Assembly: GCA_030831945.1 (NCBI GenBank)
Contig: JAURKC010000002.1
Coordinates: 1-64,000 of the forward strand
Length of the DNA: 64,000 nt
Direction: 5' to 3'
Origin: Ferruginibacter sp.
Lineage (GTDB): Bacteria; Bacteroidota; Bacteroidia; Chitinophagales; Chitinophagaceae
In this document: one piece after another, positions 8,295-17,622 of the stretch
How positions within the stretch are numbered: the first letter of the stretch is position 1
How the letters are laid out: each line of letters begins with the position of its first letter
Translations under genes and position numbers: made by a program
Notes under the pieces: model-generated
Database searches by the model: none
Seen by the model: the letters and a program-made list of their open reading frames with translations, nothing else
Told to the model about the DNA's origin: nothing

Positions 8295-9560
8295 ATGAAA
8301 AAAAGAACCTTCATCAAAACTGCGGCTCTTTCAGGCATAGGGGCATCTATTGGAATGGATGCATTGGCTGCCTTATTCGATTCAAAGAAAAATGTGTCTG
8401 CAGAAATACTTGCAGCCGATGATGCATTTTGGAAAAAGATAAGAAGTCAATACCTTCTTAAAACAGATTATATCAATTTTGAAAATGGGTACTACAATAT
8501 TATTCCTCAGCCAACGCTAGAAAAATATATTCAGCACATACGCGATATCAATTTACATGGCGCCTATTATATGCGAACGGTACAAGTGGAAAATAAAAAT
8601 AGAATGGCGGCTAAACTTGCTGAACTAGCGGGTTGTGGTTCGGAAGAATTGGTTATAACCAGAAATGCAACAGAGGCTTTAGATATTATTATTGCCGGTC
8701 AAGATTGGAAAGCAGGGGATGAGGCGGTAATGGCCATTCAAGACTATGGCTCTATGTTAGATATGTTTCAGCAAATAGCTAATCGATATGGTGTGGTGTT
8801 GAAAAAAGTATCCGTTCCTAATCATCCAAAGTCGGATGAGGAAATTGTTTCTCTTTATGAAAATGCCCTCACGCCTAAAACAAAGTTGATGATGGTTAGC
8901 CATATGATAAATATCACGGGTCATATTCTTCCGATCAAAAAAATATGTGCCATGGCGCATCGAAAGGGGGTAAAGGTGTTGGTAGATGGAGCGCATGCTT
9001 TTGCTCATATTCAATATAAAATAAAAGACCTCGATTGTGATTATTATGGAACTTCCTTACATAAATGGTTAAGTGTTCCTTTGGGTTCAGGATTTCTTTA
9101 TGTTAAAAAAGAAAATGTTGCCACTGTTTGGCCGCTGATTGGAGATGGAAATGGAGATCTTTCTAATATTCTACGATTGAATCATACGGGTACTCATCCG
9201 CCTGCAACTGATTTAGCCATTGAAGACGCCATCGATTTTTACAATACGATGGGAGCGGAAAAAAAAGAAGCTAGAATGAGGTATTTGCAACAATACTGGA
9301 CTAGCAGAGTAAAGGATTTGCCTAATATTATGGTCAATACGCCTACTGAAAATAATCGATCCTGCGGAATAGCTAATGTGGGGATTAAAGGGATTACACC
9401 ATCAGTTCTAGAAAAGCGACTATTAAAAGAACACAAAATATATACGGTTGCCATCGATTATGCAAACGTACAAGGTTGTCGTATTACACCGAATGTGTTT
9501 ACTTCTATTGAAGATTTAGATGTATTTGTAGGTGCACTTAAAAAAATGGCTACCGCATAG
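8295..9560 (+). CDS. Exported class V aminotransferase-fold protein (isopenicillin N epimerase-like)
   Basis: A 421-residue PLP-dependent fold-type I protein. The N-terminus (KKRTFIKTAALSGIG) resembles a Tat leader with Lys-Arg in place of Arg-Arg. Landmarks are TRNATEALD near residue 122, VDGAHAFAH with Asp231 contacting the pyridine nitrogen, and SLHKW with Lys257 as the Schiff-base lysine. The C-terminal small domain runs from about residue 320. Members include isopenicillin N epimerase-like proteins and cysteine desulfurases; no Cys-bearing desulfurase loop is evident. The substrate is unknown. A terminator for the opposite-strand gene overlaps its stop codon. Confidence 0.75.
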   Translation: MKKRTFIKTAALSGIGASIGMDALAALFDSKKNVSAEILAADDAFWKKIRSQYLLKTDYINFENGYYNIIPQPTLEKYIQHIRDINLHGAYYMRTVQVENKNRMAAKLAELAGCGSEELVITRNATEALDIIIAGQDWKAGDEAVMAIQDYGSMLDMFQQIANRYGVVLKKVSVPNHPKSDEEIVSLYENALTPKTKLMMVSHMINITGHILPIKKICAMAHRKGVKVLVDGAHAFAHIQYKIKDLDCDYYGTSLHKWLSVPLGSGFLYVKKENVATVWPLIGDGNGDLSNILRLNHTGTHPPATDLAIEDAIDFYNTMGAEKKEARMRYLQQYWTSRVKDLPNIMVNTPTENNRSCGIANVGIKGITPSVLEKRLLKEHKIYTVAIDYANVQGCRITPNVFTSIEDLDVFVGALKKMATA

Positions 9561-9570
9561 GGTAGCCATT
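9545..9570 (-). terminator. Minus-strand intrinsic terminator inside the 3' end of the aminotransferase gene
   Basis: AATGGCTACC (9545-9554) and GGTAGCCATT (9561-9570) form a perfect 10-bp stem with a 6-nt loop containing the TAG stop of the + strand gene. Read on the minus strand, the stem is followed by a run of U (complement of 9541-9544), so it serves the sialidase-like gene. The + strand flank is not U-rich. Confidence 0.7.
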
Positions 9571-9594
9571 ATAGATAAATAGTAATTTATTTTT

Positions 9595-10608
9595 TTACAA
9601 TTGGATCGATACGTGTTTAATCTTCGTGCGTTTCCAGGTATAGGTAATATGAATTTTACCATCTTTAGTTTGTATCACTGCGGGATAAGAAAATTCCGCC
9701 TTTGGTTCGTTTTCTAAAACAGCGATCTCTTCCCATTGTTGACCGTCTTTTGAAATCGCAACATTTAATGGAGATCTACTTCCTCCCCAAGATCTGGTTT
9801 CTTTGGTAACATGATTATACACTAGTACATGTCGGCCATCTTTCAATGTTACCGCATCGGTACCTGAATTTGGATTAGGCAATGAAGTAGCTTTTAATGC
9901 AGACCAAGTCATACCCTGGTCACTTGAAAATGCTTCTAATAACATGCCGTTTCTACTTCTGCAAAGTAATTGTAATCGACCATCTTTTAAGAAAAGTACA
10001 CTCGGTTGAATAGCTGCAAATGCTTTGCCATCATTGATTGCATCAGTTCTAGTCCAAGTTTTACCACCATCTTTGGTCATCTCAAAATGTACTCTCCAGC
10101 CATGATCTTCAGAAGAGGTAGGACATAATAAAGTACCATTTTTAAGAAGAACAGGTTTGTTTTTAATTGGGCCATAGATTCCTTCTGGAAGTCTTTCAGC
10201 CGCCGACCAAGTAAGGCCATTATCTTTAGAACGCTTTAGCATTCCCCACCAAGTGGAGGGTGAAGGACCTACCTTATAAAATAAAATCAATTCTTTACCA
10301 GGCATTTTAAATAAAACTGGATTCCAAGTGGGATAACGTAACGTATCATTTTGAACTCCGTTAGCTACTTCTACAGGAACGGTCCATTTTCCTTTTTCTA
10401 AACGACTTACCCAGATGCCTACATCCTTATTTTTTTCTTCGGTACCACCAAACCAAGAAGCAATTATTCCGCGAGGCGTTTCTTCTAAAGTAGAGGCATG
10501 GCAAGAAGGGAAGGGAGCCGTTTCATAAATAAATTCGGAACTTATTTTTTGCCCAAACACAGGGCTAACAAAAGCACAGAGTGCTAGGATTTTTATTATT
10601 TTTTTCAT
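9595..10608 (-). CDS. Secreted sialidase-fold (BNR/Asp-box) protein
   Basis: A 337-residue protein with a signal peptide (cleavage near VFG/Q, residue 19). Three clear Asp boxes are present (SKDNGLTWS, TKDGGKTWT, SSDQGMTWS) and a weaker fourth (SKDGQQW), giving a six-bladed propeller typical of the sialidase superfamily. An ASWFGGTEE segment near residue 50 is shared with bacterial and plant sialidase-like proteins. I do not see the FRIP motif of classical GH33 enzymes, so true sialidase activity is doubtful and another sugar linkage is plausible. It is transcribed alone, convergent with the aminotransferase gene. Confidence 0.65.
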   Translation of the reverse strand: MKKIIKILALCAFVSPVFGQKISSEFIYETAPFPSCHASTLEETPRGIIASWFGGTEEKNKDVGIWVSRLEKGKWTVPVEVANGVQNDTLRYPTWNPVLFKMPGKELILFYKVGPSPSTWWGMLKRSKDNGLTWSAAERLPEGIYGPIKNKPVLLKNGTLLCPTSSEDHGWRVHFEMTKDGGKTWTRTDAINDGKAFAAIQPSVLFLKDGRLQLLCRSRNGMLLEAFSSDQGMTWSALKATSLPNPNSGTDAVTLKDGRHVLVYNHVTKETRSWGGSRSPLNVAISKDGQQWEEIAVLENEPKAEFSYPAVIQTKDGKIHITYTWKRTKIKHVSIQL

Positions 10609-11018
10609 GGTTATACAAGCTTTGATTGCAAGATATAAAAAATTGCTTTAGTCTAGATTATTATTATTTCAGCTATTGAAGGGCATTTCAACCAATCTTT
10701 TTCAGTTGAAAGAATTCATATTAATGAAAATTCCTATACTCTACTTAAACTATATACTTCTTCTATTTTATAGTCGATGTAGACTCCTTATTGGTGATTG
10801 ATTCATTAATTGGATAAGGCCACCTTTTACTATGTTGAATAGCTATTTCTAGAGTTATTTTGGCATAAAAAATAATTAGTTTTTTATTGATAACTATGAA
10901 TAGGATAAAAAATAAAAAACATATCTTTAAATTTCGAAAAACGAATGGATGCTTAATCCATTTTTACCGATCATTATTCTATATTTTAAAATTCATTATT
11001 TAAAAAACACCCTCTATC
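10609..11018. other. 410-bp divergent intergenic region
   Basis: This AT-rich region lies between the sialidase-like gene (minus) and the isomerase-like gene (plus) and must hold promoters for both. I cannot place a consensus pair with confidence. A 7-bp inverted repeat (AATGGAT at 10944-10950, ATCCATT at 10956-10962, followed by TTT) lies about 60 bp before the isomerase start and might be an operator or weak hairpin. Confidence 0.4.
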
Positions 11019-11972
11019 ATGAAAAGGAGAAATTTTATTGGATTGAGCTCTACAGTTGGTTTGATTGCAGGCGCTTTGCCAAATTTATCTATGGCTGCAA
11101 CTACTGCCTCAGAAGAAAAAAAAGAAAAGAGATATCAAAATGGAGCGAGTCCTTGGCCAATTAGTTTGGACACCGCAACCATTCGTCCTTCTTCTTTGAA
11201 AGATAAAGTAAGAATCGCTGCTGAAGCTGGTTATGATGGTATTGAACCTTGGGATACTGAACTAGAAGAATATGAGAAAAAAGGGGGCAACTTGAAAGAG
11301 TTGGGTATGGAAATAAAAAAATTAGGCCTTAAAGTTCCTAGTGTAATTGGATTGTGGAATGCTATTCCAGATACCATGGAATTATTTAATAGTTCACTTG
11401 CTGAAACTCGCCGTCGTATGCGTATGGCACATGATATTGGTGCTGAGCATATTCAAACTATACCTAATAAACTATCTGAAAACTATAATCACAAATGGGT
11501 AGCAGAAAGATATAGAGATATTGTAGAGATTGGTTTAAAAGAATATAACATTAAACCAGCATTGGTTTTTGTAAAATATTTTACGATTAAAACTTTGGGT
11601 CAAGCAGTAGGTATTGCAATGGATGCTAATCACCCTATGGCAAAAGTAATTCCAGATGTTTATCACATGTACATTAGTGGTGGAGGTTTTGAAGGATTAA
11701 AATTATTGAAAGGAGATGCGATTGCCATTTTCCAATTCAATGATTCACCGGCTAGTCCAGCTTTTAAAGATCTAAAAGATGAACATCGTGTGTATCCAGG
11801 TGATGGTATATTGCCATTAGATTCAATTTTTAAAGATTTGAAAGCTACTGGATATAAAGGGTTTATTTCTTTGGAGATGTATAATCCTAATTATTGGAAA
11901 GAAGATCATTTGACTGTTGCTAAAACAGGACTTAAAAAAACATTAGCAGTTCTTAAAAAAGCTGGTGTATAA
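11019..11972 (+). CDS. Exported sugar phosphate isomerase/epimerase-like TIM-barrel protein
   Basis: A 317-residue protein of the xylose isomerase-like AP endonuclease-2 barrel family. It begins with a Tat-type leader (KRRNFIG, then a hydrophobic run to about residue 26). Barrel landmarks are AAEAGYDGIEPW near residue 67, GAEHIQTIPN, IPDVYHMYISGGG carrying a likely metal-binding Asp and His, and a final GFISLEMYN with a metal-ligand-type Glu. The family isomerises or epimerises sugars and polyols with divalent metals. It is followed by a strong terminator, so it forms its own unit. The substrate is unknown. Confidence 0.7.
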   Translation: MKRRNFIGLSSTVGLIAGALPNLSMAATTASEEKKEKRYQNGASPWPISLDTATIRPSSLKDKVRIAAEAGYDGIEPWDTELEEYEKKGGNLKELGMEIKKLGLKVPSVIGLWNAIPDTMELFNSSLAETRRRMRMAHDIGAEHIQTIPNKLSENYNHKWVAERYRDIVEIGLKEYNIKPALVFVKYFTIKTLGQAVGIAMDANHPMAKVIPDVYHMYISGGGFEGLKLLKGDAIAIFQFNDSPASPAFKDLKDEHRVYPGDGILPLDSIFKDLKATGYKGFISLEMYNPNYWKEDHLTVAKTGLKKTLAVLKKAGV

Positions 11973-11976
11973 TTTT

Positions 11977-12010
11977 AAAAAAGCACTACCTATTAAGGTA
12001 GTGCTTTTTT
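11977..12010 (+). terminator. Intrinsic terminator after the isomerase-like gene
   Basis: Fifteen bases at 11977-11991 pair perfectly with 11996-12010 around a 4-nt loop (core GCACTACCT / AGGTAGTGC). The 3' arm ends in six T. It separates the isomerase-like gene from the downstream aldolase-glycosidase pair. Confidence 0.9.
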
Positions 12011-12089
12011 AATTTAAAAGAATATGAGCGTTTCTAAATTAAGTAGTTGACCTTTCGTTGATTTCCCTAAAAATTTAATTTGAATAATA

Positions 12090-12923
12090 ATGGTAGGAAA
12101 AGATTTTCGCAATGCCCTTCGCGAGGGTAAGAAAGTTTATGGAACCCAGATTTCATCGACTTCTCCCAAAATGTTTGATTCTGTAATTAGCTTGGGACTT
12201 GATTTTGTATTTTTTTGTAATGAACATGTTCAATATAATCCAGAAACATTAAGCTGGATGTGTAATGCGTTTAAAGCAGCTGGAGTAAATCCATTGGTAA
12301 GAATATTAGAGCCAAGTCCTTATTTGGCTACCCAGGCCTTGGATGCAGGTGCCTGCACGGTATTAGTTCCTTATGTTGAAGAAATAGAAGATGTAATCGC
12401 ATTGATAGGAGCAGTAAAATATCGCCCACTAAAGGGAAAAAAGTTGATGCGAATATTGCATGGCGAAGAAAAGCCATCCGAAGAGTTAAAGCAATATTTA
12501 ATTCACAACAATAGAAATAATTCATTGGTTTTAAATATTGAAAGTGAGAAGGGAGTAGCCATGATGAATGAGTATCTTTCCATTCAATCATTGGATGGCC
12601 CTGCAGTAGACGGTTTGATGATTGGACCACATGACCTCTCTACTTCTTATAGTATGCCTGAAAAATATTTCTCTAAGGAGTTCTTAGCATTGACTGAAGG
12701 TATAATAAAAAATGCGCGCGCAAAGGGTGTTGCAGTAGGCGGTCATACCGGCTACAGAGATAGTCTTGATTTGCAATTGGAATGGGCAAAAATGGGAGCC
12801 ACTATGTTATTGCATTGCTCTGACGCTTTCTTGTCTGCTAATCAGTTGAATAATGATTTAAATAAAATAAAAAAACTATTAGGTGCAGCAGAACATGTTA
12901 ATGCAAGTTCTGAAAGTATTTAG
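12090..12923 (+). CDS. HpcH/HpaI-type aldolase (class II 2-keto acid aldolase family)
   Basis: A 277-residue protein without a signal peptide. Landmarks are the catalytic-region NEHVQYNPETL near residue 44, VRILEPSPYLATQALDAGA near 72-90 with the conserved Arg, and IGPHDLSTS near residue 178, the phosphate/metal loop of the family. These enzymes cleave 2-keto-3-deoxy sugar acids or related 2-keto acids to pyruvate plus an aldehyde. It is followed after 18 bp by a large secreted glycosidase-like protein, so a role in sugar-acid breakdown is a reasonable inference. The exact substrate is not readable. Confidence 0.75.
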   Translation: MVGKDFRNALREGKKVYGTQISSTSPKMFDSVISLGLDFVFFCNEHVQYNPETLSWMCNAFKAAGVNPLVRILEPSPYLATQALDAGACTVLVPYVEEIEDVIALIGAVKYRPLKGKKLMRILHGEEKPSEELKQYLIHNNRNNSLVLNIESEKGVAMMNEYLSIQSLDGPAVDGLMIGPHDLSTSYSMPEKYFSKEFLALTEGIIKNARAKGVAVGGHTGYRDSLDLQLEWAKMGATMLLHCSDAFLSANQLNNDLNKIKKLLGAAEHVNASSESI

Positions 12924-12941
12924 TAATATAAATTCTGCTCT

Positions 12942-15269
12942 ATGAAAAAAATCACTTGGTTTATTTGCTTTTTCTACTGTTCGCTACATTCTACAATTGA
13001 AGCCCAGTCTTTTGATTTTTCAAAAGCAGGTATAGCGGTTTCTTCTAAACTTGCCTCCCCTCAAAAGGAGACTTTTGTTCGGGTGCTTCAAGAAGAAATT
13101 AAAGCACGTACTCAATTAAATTTATTGGTGCAAGAGAAATCTAATAAGTTGCCTTTAATAGCGCTTGTGCTAGCTTCGGACGTTTTGTTGGGAGATATTG
13201 TAGTTCCAAAATTACCTACCCCTTCTGTTGTATTACAAAAAGAAGGATTTGGTATTTCTATTGATTTGAGTTCTGGTAGACCAATTTTATGGTTGATAGG
13301 AGGAGATGAAAGAGGTGTTTTATTTGCTATCGGGGAATTTTTAAGAAAGGCGGATTTGAATAAACAAAAAATTGTCGTTGATAAAACTATCGAAATAGTA
13401 ACTGCTCCAAAGTATGCTATTCGTGGGCATCAAATAGGCTACCGAAATACAGCTAATTCATGGGATGCCTGGAACGAAAAACAATATGAGCAGTACATAA
13501 GAGAGCTAGCATTATTTGGTTCTAACTCAATTGAAAATATCCCCTTACAAGATGGTCCTCCAGGACCACATATGAAAATTCCTCGAGAGGAAATGAATAT
13601 TAAAATGAGTCAAATCTGTATGAATTATGGACTTGATTATTGGGTGTGGACTCCAGCTGATATTGACTTATCTGACCAAGCAAAATTTAAAGAGGAAGTA
13701 AAAGTTCATTCAGATTTTTATAAGCAATGTCCAAAGTTGGATGGTGTGTTTTTTCCAGGCGGCGATCCAGGGAGTAATCACCCAAAGGATGTGATGCCTT
13801 TCTTAGAAGCGATTTCAGTTGAATTAAAAAAATATCATCCAAAGGCTGGTGTATGGATTTCATTACAAGGGTTTAGTGATGAGCAAGTAAATTATTTCTA
13901 TGAATATTTGGGAAAATATAAACCAACATGGTTAGCAGGTGTTGTCTCTGGACCCAGTAGTCCAAATATGGCGGATACCCGCTTTCAACTCCCTAAACAG
14001 TACAAGCATAGACATTATCCTGACTTAACGCATACCATACGTTGTCAATATCCAACAGAAAATTGGGATCAAGCATTTGCATTAACAGAGGGTAGGGAGG
14101 TTTCAAATCCTCAGCCTTTTTATTATGCTAAAATCCATAATCAATTTGCCCCGCTTACAGATGGTTTTTTATCTTATTCTGATGGAGTGCATGATGACAT
14201 TAATAAAGTTATTTGGAGTCAGATGGCTTGTAACCCATCGAAAGATGTTAGAGCGGTATTAGTTGAATATGCTTCTTTATTTTTTGGTCATTCTATTTCA
14301 GCGCAAGTGGCAGATGGAATTTTAGCATTAGAAAGAAATTGGGTTGGACCAGTGGAGGAGAATGGAGCTATAGAAACAACCTTTGCTTATTGGCAGAATT
14401 TAGAACTTAAAAATCCAGGTCTTCAATTGAATTGGCGCTGGCAGCAATTGGTGATGCGTGCTTATTATGACACCTATGTAAAACGTAGGAAAATATATGA
14501 ACAAAAATTAGAACGAGAAGCCAATGAATTTTTATTAAATGCTAAGAACATCGGCATCAATCAATCAATGGAATTGGCGCTTAACAAAGTTAATCAAGCT
14601 GACAAATCACCTATCTATCCTGAGCTTAGACAAAAGGTGGTTGATTATTGCGAAGCATTATTCAAATCAATTGGAATGCAAACGAGTGTTCCTAAATACC
14701 AAGCAAGTGGTGCAGAGCGCGGTGCTATCTTAGATTTTATCGACTACCCTTTAAATAATAGATGGTGGATGGAAGATGAATTTAAAAAAATCAAGAAACT
14801 ACCTTCTGAAAAAGAACAGTTAGAGCGTTTAGATATTATTGCAAAATGGGAAAATCCAGGACCTGGAAGTTATTATGATAACATTTCTGATTTATCTAAG
14901 GGACCACGTGTAAAAACTAGAACTGAAGATGCAACTGATGTATTATGGGCTGATAATGGATTAAGCAGAAGGCGCTTGTCTACTCAACTTTTTCAAAATT
15001 TCCCGAAGTTAGAATATGCAGATTTGGATCCCAATGCAATGTATACAATAAGGATTTCTGGATATGGAGAGGCGTTGTTGCGCGTGGATGGAGAAAGAAT
15101 TGAACCTACACTTTATAACAAAGGGATGGAAGAATTCAAAGAATTTCAACTAAGTCCTAAGTATGTAAAAGATGGAAAACTTTCTGTCACTTTTGATGAA
15201 CCAGAGGAATCTAAATTGAATTGGCGTCAGCACTCAAAAGTTTTTGATATTTGGCTTTTACAAATGTAA
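12942..15269 (+). CDS. Secreted alpha-glucuronidase-like glycosidase (GH67-type N-terminus)
   Basis: A 775-residue protein with a signal peptide (cleavage near IEA/Q, residue 21). Residues 25-150 form an alpha/beta N-terminal domain ending in LWLIGGDERGVLFAIGEFLR, as found ahead of the barrel in GH67 alpha-glucuronidases and GH20 enzymes. The barrel starts at APKYAIRGHQIGYR (about residue 155) and has LDGVFFPGGDPG near 270 and FLSYSDGVHDD near 410. A helical region and a beta domain follow (residues 490-775). The fold-level call is good; the substrate and catalytic acids are not certain. It is probably co-transcribed with the upstream aldolase. Its stop is 4 bp from the convergent ROK gene. 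Confidence 0.55.
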   Translation: MKKITWFICFFYCSLHSTIEAQSFDFSKAGIAVSSKLASPQKETFVRVLQEEIKARTQLNLLVQEKSNKLPLIALVLASDVLLGDIVVPKLPTPSVVLQKEGFGISIDLSSGRPILWLIGGDERGVLFAIGEFLRKADLNKQKIVVDKTIEIVTAPKYAIRGHQIGYRNTANSWDAWNEKQYEQYIRELALFGSNSIENIPLQDGPPGPHMKIPREEMNIKMSQICMNYGLDYWVWTPADIDLSDQAKFKEEVKVHSDFYKQCPKLDGVFFPGGDPGSNHPKDVMPFLEAISVELKKYHPKAGVWISLQGFSDEQVNYFYEYLGKYKPTWLAGVVSGPSSPNMADTRFQLPKQYKHRHYPDLTHTIRCQYPTENWDQAFALTEGREVSNPQPFYYAKIHNQFAPLTDGFLSYSDGVHDDINKVIWSQMACNPSKDVRAVLVEYASLFFGHSISAQVADGILALERNWVGPVEENGAIETTFAYWQNLELKNPGLQLNWRWQQLVMRAYYDTYVKRRKIYEQKLEREANEFLLNAKNIGINQSMELALNKVNQADKSPIYPELRQKVVDYCEALFKSIGMQTSVPKYQASGAERGAILDFIDYPLNNRWWMEDEFKKIKKLPSEKEQLERLDIIAKWENPGPGSYYDNISDLSKGPRVKTRTEDATDVLWADNGLSRRRLSTQLFQNFPKLEYADLDPNAMYTIRISGYGEALLRVDGERIEPTLYNKGMEEFKEFQLSPKYVKDGKLSVTFDEPEESKLNWRQHSKVFDIWLLQM

Positions 15270-15273
15270 TTTT

Positions 15274-16125
15274 TTATTGGATTTTATCATAGTAAAGAGC
15301 TGCAGCTCCAAGGATAGCCGCATTTTCAAGTGTTGATACTTCCACTACTAATTTTTCAACCGTCTTGGAGTAGGCGAGTGTGTGGATTCTTTCCCACATA
15401 GTATCTTTAAAAAAAGGATAAGCCATTCTAACGGATCCGCCCAAAATAACTAATGGTATGTCGTAAGCGTACTGAATTAGTTTTATTGCATTACCTAAGT
15501 GGGTTCCTAATTCAGCATACCATTGCAGTGCAATGGGGTCTCCATTTTTAGCCCTTTCAAAAACTTCTTGTCCATTAGTCTGGTAAACATTTTCAAAGAA
15601 TTGCCCACTTGCATAATATTCATAACAATGGTCCAAATAATCTACCGTGCCAATTTCACCTGCTCCGCAATTGGGACCTGCAAATAATTTTTTATTGATA
15701 ATAATTCCGGCACCTAGTCCAGTTCCAATAGTTAGGCCAATCATATGGTTACTTCCCATCCCTTTTCCAAAATAATATTCACCAGTTGAAAAACAATTCG
15801 CATCGTTATTTATAATCACAGGGACCTGGTATCTGTCTTCCATGATTTTTTTTAGATGAACTTCTTTCCAAGAGGGAATGTATTGAACATCATACACGAT
15901 ACCGTTATCAACATCTACCACACTTGGAACACCTATACCTATAGCAGTAATATCTTTTTCAAATAACTGATCAGTAATATGAAATAAGTCTTTTAAAACA
16001 TCGTCTATTGATCCAGTTCTGTTGATAGCAACTGATTGAAGGGAGGTAATTTTCGAATCAAACACAAGGCCACCACGTATGTTTGTAGCACCAAAATCTA
16101 CACCAATTATTTTTTTAGTTTTCAT
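15274..16125 (-). CDS. ROK family sugar kinase lacking the zinc motif
   Basis: A 283-residue ROK protein. The phosphate-1 loop is GVDFGATNIRGG (Asp10), INNDANC holds the catalytic Asp, and IGLTIGTGLGAGIII is the second ATP-binding loop. ROK proteins phosphorylate glucose, mannose, fructose, N-acetylglucosamine or N-acetylmannosamine. The usual GEIGH and CxCGxxGC zinc site is absent: the sequence reads GEIGTVDYLDHCYEYYAS, with Thr for His and a single Cys. No DNA-binding domain is present, so it is a kinase rather than a repressor. It follows the MFS transporter by 5 bp, suggesting phosphorylation of the imported sugar. Confidence 0.8.
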   Translation of the reverse strand: MKTKKIIGVDFGATNIRGGLVFDSKITSLQSVAINRTGSIDDVLKDLFHITDQLFEKDITAIGIGVPSVVDVDNGIVYDVQYIPSWKEVHLKKIMEDRYQVPVIINNDANCFSTGEYYFGKGMGSNHMIGLTIGTGLGAGIIINKKLFAGPNCGAGEIGTVDYLDHCYEYYASGQFFENVYQTNGQEVFERAKNGDPIALQWYAELGTHLGNAIKLIQYAYDIPLVILGGSVRMAYPFFKDTMWERIHTLAYSKTVEKLVVEVSTLENAAILGAAALYYDKIQ

Positions 16126-16130
16126 TCTTA

Positions 16131-17396
16131 CTATTTATTAAAGGGGGGAGGGTTTTTTTTGAAAAGAGAGATGGTTTTATTCGTGACTTTTGGTTTTGCC
16201 CAAAAACCAATACTTAAAATATACGCTAGGCTGATAAACAAAATGCACATACCAGTCCTAAGTCCAAAATAATCACCTATCCATCCTACTATTAACGGAA
16301 GAATGGCTCCTCCAATGATTCCGGTTACAATAATTCCTGCAAAAGAACCATGGTGTTCCTCTACTGAATTAAGTGCTAAGGAGAATATAATAGGATAAAT
16401 TACCGAGGCAAAAAATCCTACCAAAGGAAAGGCAATTAATGCGGTACTGGTAGTTCCAAATAACCCAGCTGCTAAACAAGCTATTGCTAAAGCAGTGAAA
16501 AGTACAAGCACCACTCTGCTATCCATCAATTTGAGTAAAAGTAAGCCTAGTAATCCGCCAGCTGTCATTAATCCCCAAAAATAAGCAACGGTATCTGCTC
16601 CAATTTTTTGAGGATCTTGCCCATGGTAAGTATATAAGAATTGTGAAATCCAATTAGCAATACCTTGTTCTGTTCCTACATAACAAATCATGGCTATAAA
16701 AAATAAAACAACGGTTCGGTTTTTGAATAATTCAATATGTGTTGCTAGTAATCCTGGTTTTTCCTCATTACTCAATTCTACTTTTGGAAATGTAGAAAAG
16801 AAAATGACAATAAACATAATGACACAGATAATTACAAATAATAAATAAAGAGATATCCAAGGAAGTTCGGTAGGGACTAGGTTTGAAATAGCTGAAATCC
16901 ATCCATTGGACTGATTCGACTCTTGCAATCGTTGAACCAGTTGAGAATAAACTAGAGGACTAACAAAGGAAGCGAGTCCAAAAACCAATTGAGCGGCTAC
17001 TGAATAAAAAGCATAATTTTCTTCTCCACCTGCTGTTCGTAAAAGTGGATTAATTACTACTTGAAGCATCGCCATTCCACAGCCTATGAAAAACAAAGAC
17101 AATACGGCTGATAGGTAATTTGGAAATATCGCTAGCATTAGCGAACCAATAAAGGAAACCACAAATGCTGCTAGCATAATCTTCTTTTCCTTATACTTTT
17201 CAAGCAACATTCCAGTAGGAATCGACATGATGCCGTAAGCTATAAAAAATGCAAAGGGTAAAAGAGAACCGAGTGTAAGGCTTAGACTGAAACCTTTTAT
17301 CATGTCAGGCATTAGCGGACCAAAGACATTTGTCAAAAATGAAATAACAAAGAAGGTTAACATGATTAGTGCTACAACATAATAATTTTTTTTCAT
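16131..17396 (-). CDS. MFS sugar transporter (FucP/NagP-like)
   Basis: A 421-residue inner-membrane protein with about twelve hydrophobic segments. FGPLMPDMIKGF near residue 25 and GCGMAMLQVVINPLLR near residue 110 are typical of the sugar:proton symporter group containing FucP, NagP and GluP. The asymmetry between its two six-helix halves is family-like. The direct neighbour ROK kinase indicates a hexose or amino sugar substrate, but the residues seen do not identify it. It is the first gene of a two-gene minus-strand operon. Confidence 0.8.
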   Translation of the reverse strand: MKKNYYVVALIMLTFFVISFLTNVFGPLMPDMIKGFSLSLTLGSLLPFAFFIAYGIMSIPTGMLLEKYKEKKIMLAAFVVSFIGSLMLAIFPNYLSAVLSLFFIGCGMAMLQVVINPLLRTAGGEENYAFYSVAAQLVFGLASFVSPLVYSQLVQRLQESNQSNGWISAISNLVPTELPWISLYLLFVIICVIMFIVIFFSTFPKVELSNEEKPGLLATHIELFKNRTVVLFFIAMICYVGTEQGIANWISQFLYTYHGQDPQKIGADTVAYFWGLMTAGGLLGLLLLKLMDSRVVLVLFTALAIACLAAGLFGTTSTALIAFPLVGFFASVIYPIIFSLALNSVEEHHGSFAGIIVTGIIGGAILPLIVGWIGDYFGLRTGMCILFISLAYILSIGFWAKPKVTNKTISLFKKNPPPFNK

Positions 17397-17622
17397 AAAA
17401 GTATTAGTACTTACTGGATGAATTCATTTGAATTTGGAAAAATAGCATTTGATTCAAAAAAAGGAAGGTACTTATAATTGTAGTATTTATGAAATGAATT
17501 GCTTTATTGAATGAAACATTTTTAATTAATTTTCATTATTAAGCTAATGAAAATTGAATATAATTCTTGTAGAATGTGGCTTTTGAGCTATTCTTCTTAT
17601 TGGAGAAATGGTAAGAAAAAAA

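Noticed and set aside
9595..10608. Calling the propeller protein a true GH33 sialidase
   Set aside because: Asp boxes show the fold, but the classical FRIP motif is not visible.
10949..11164. Plus-strand frame overlapping the isomerase-like gene start
   Set aside because: It runs out of frame through the Tat leader of the real gene and has no domain-like content.
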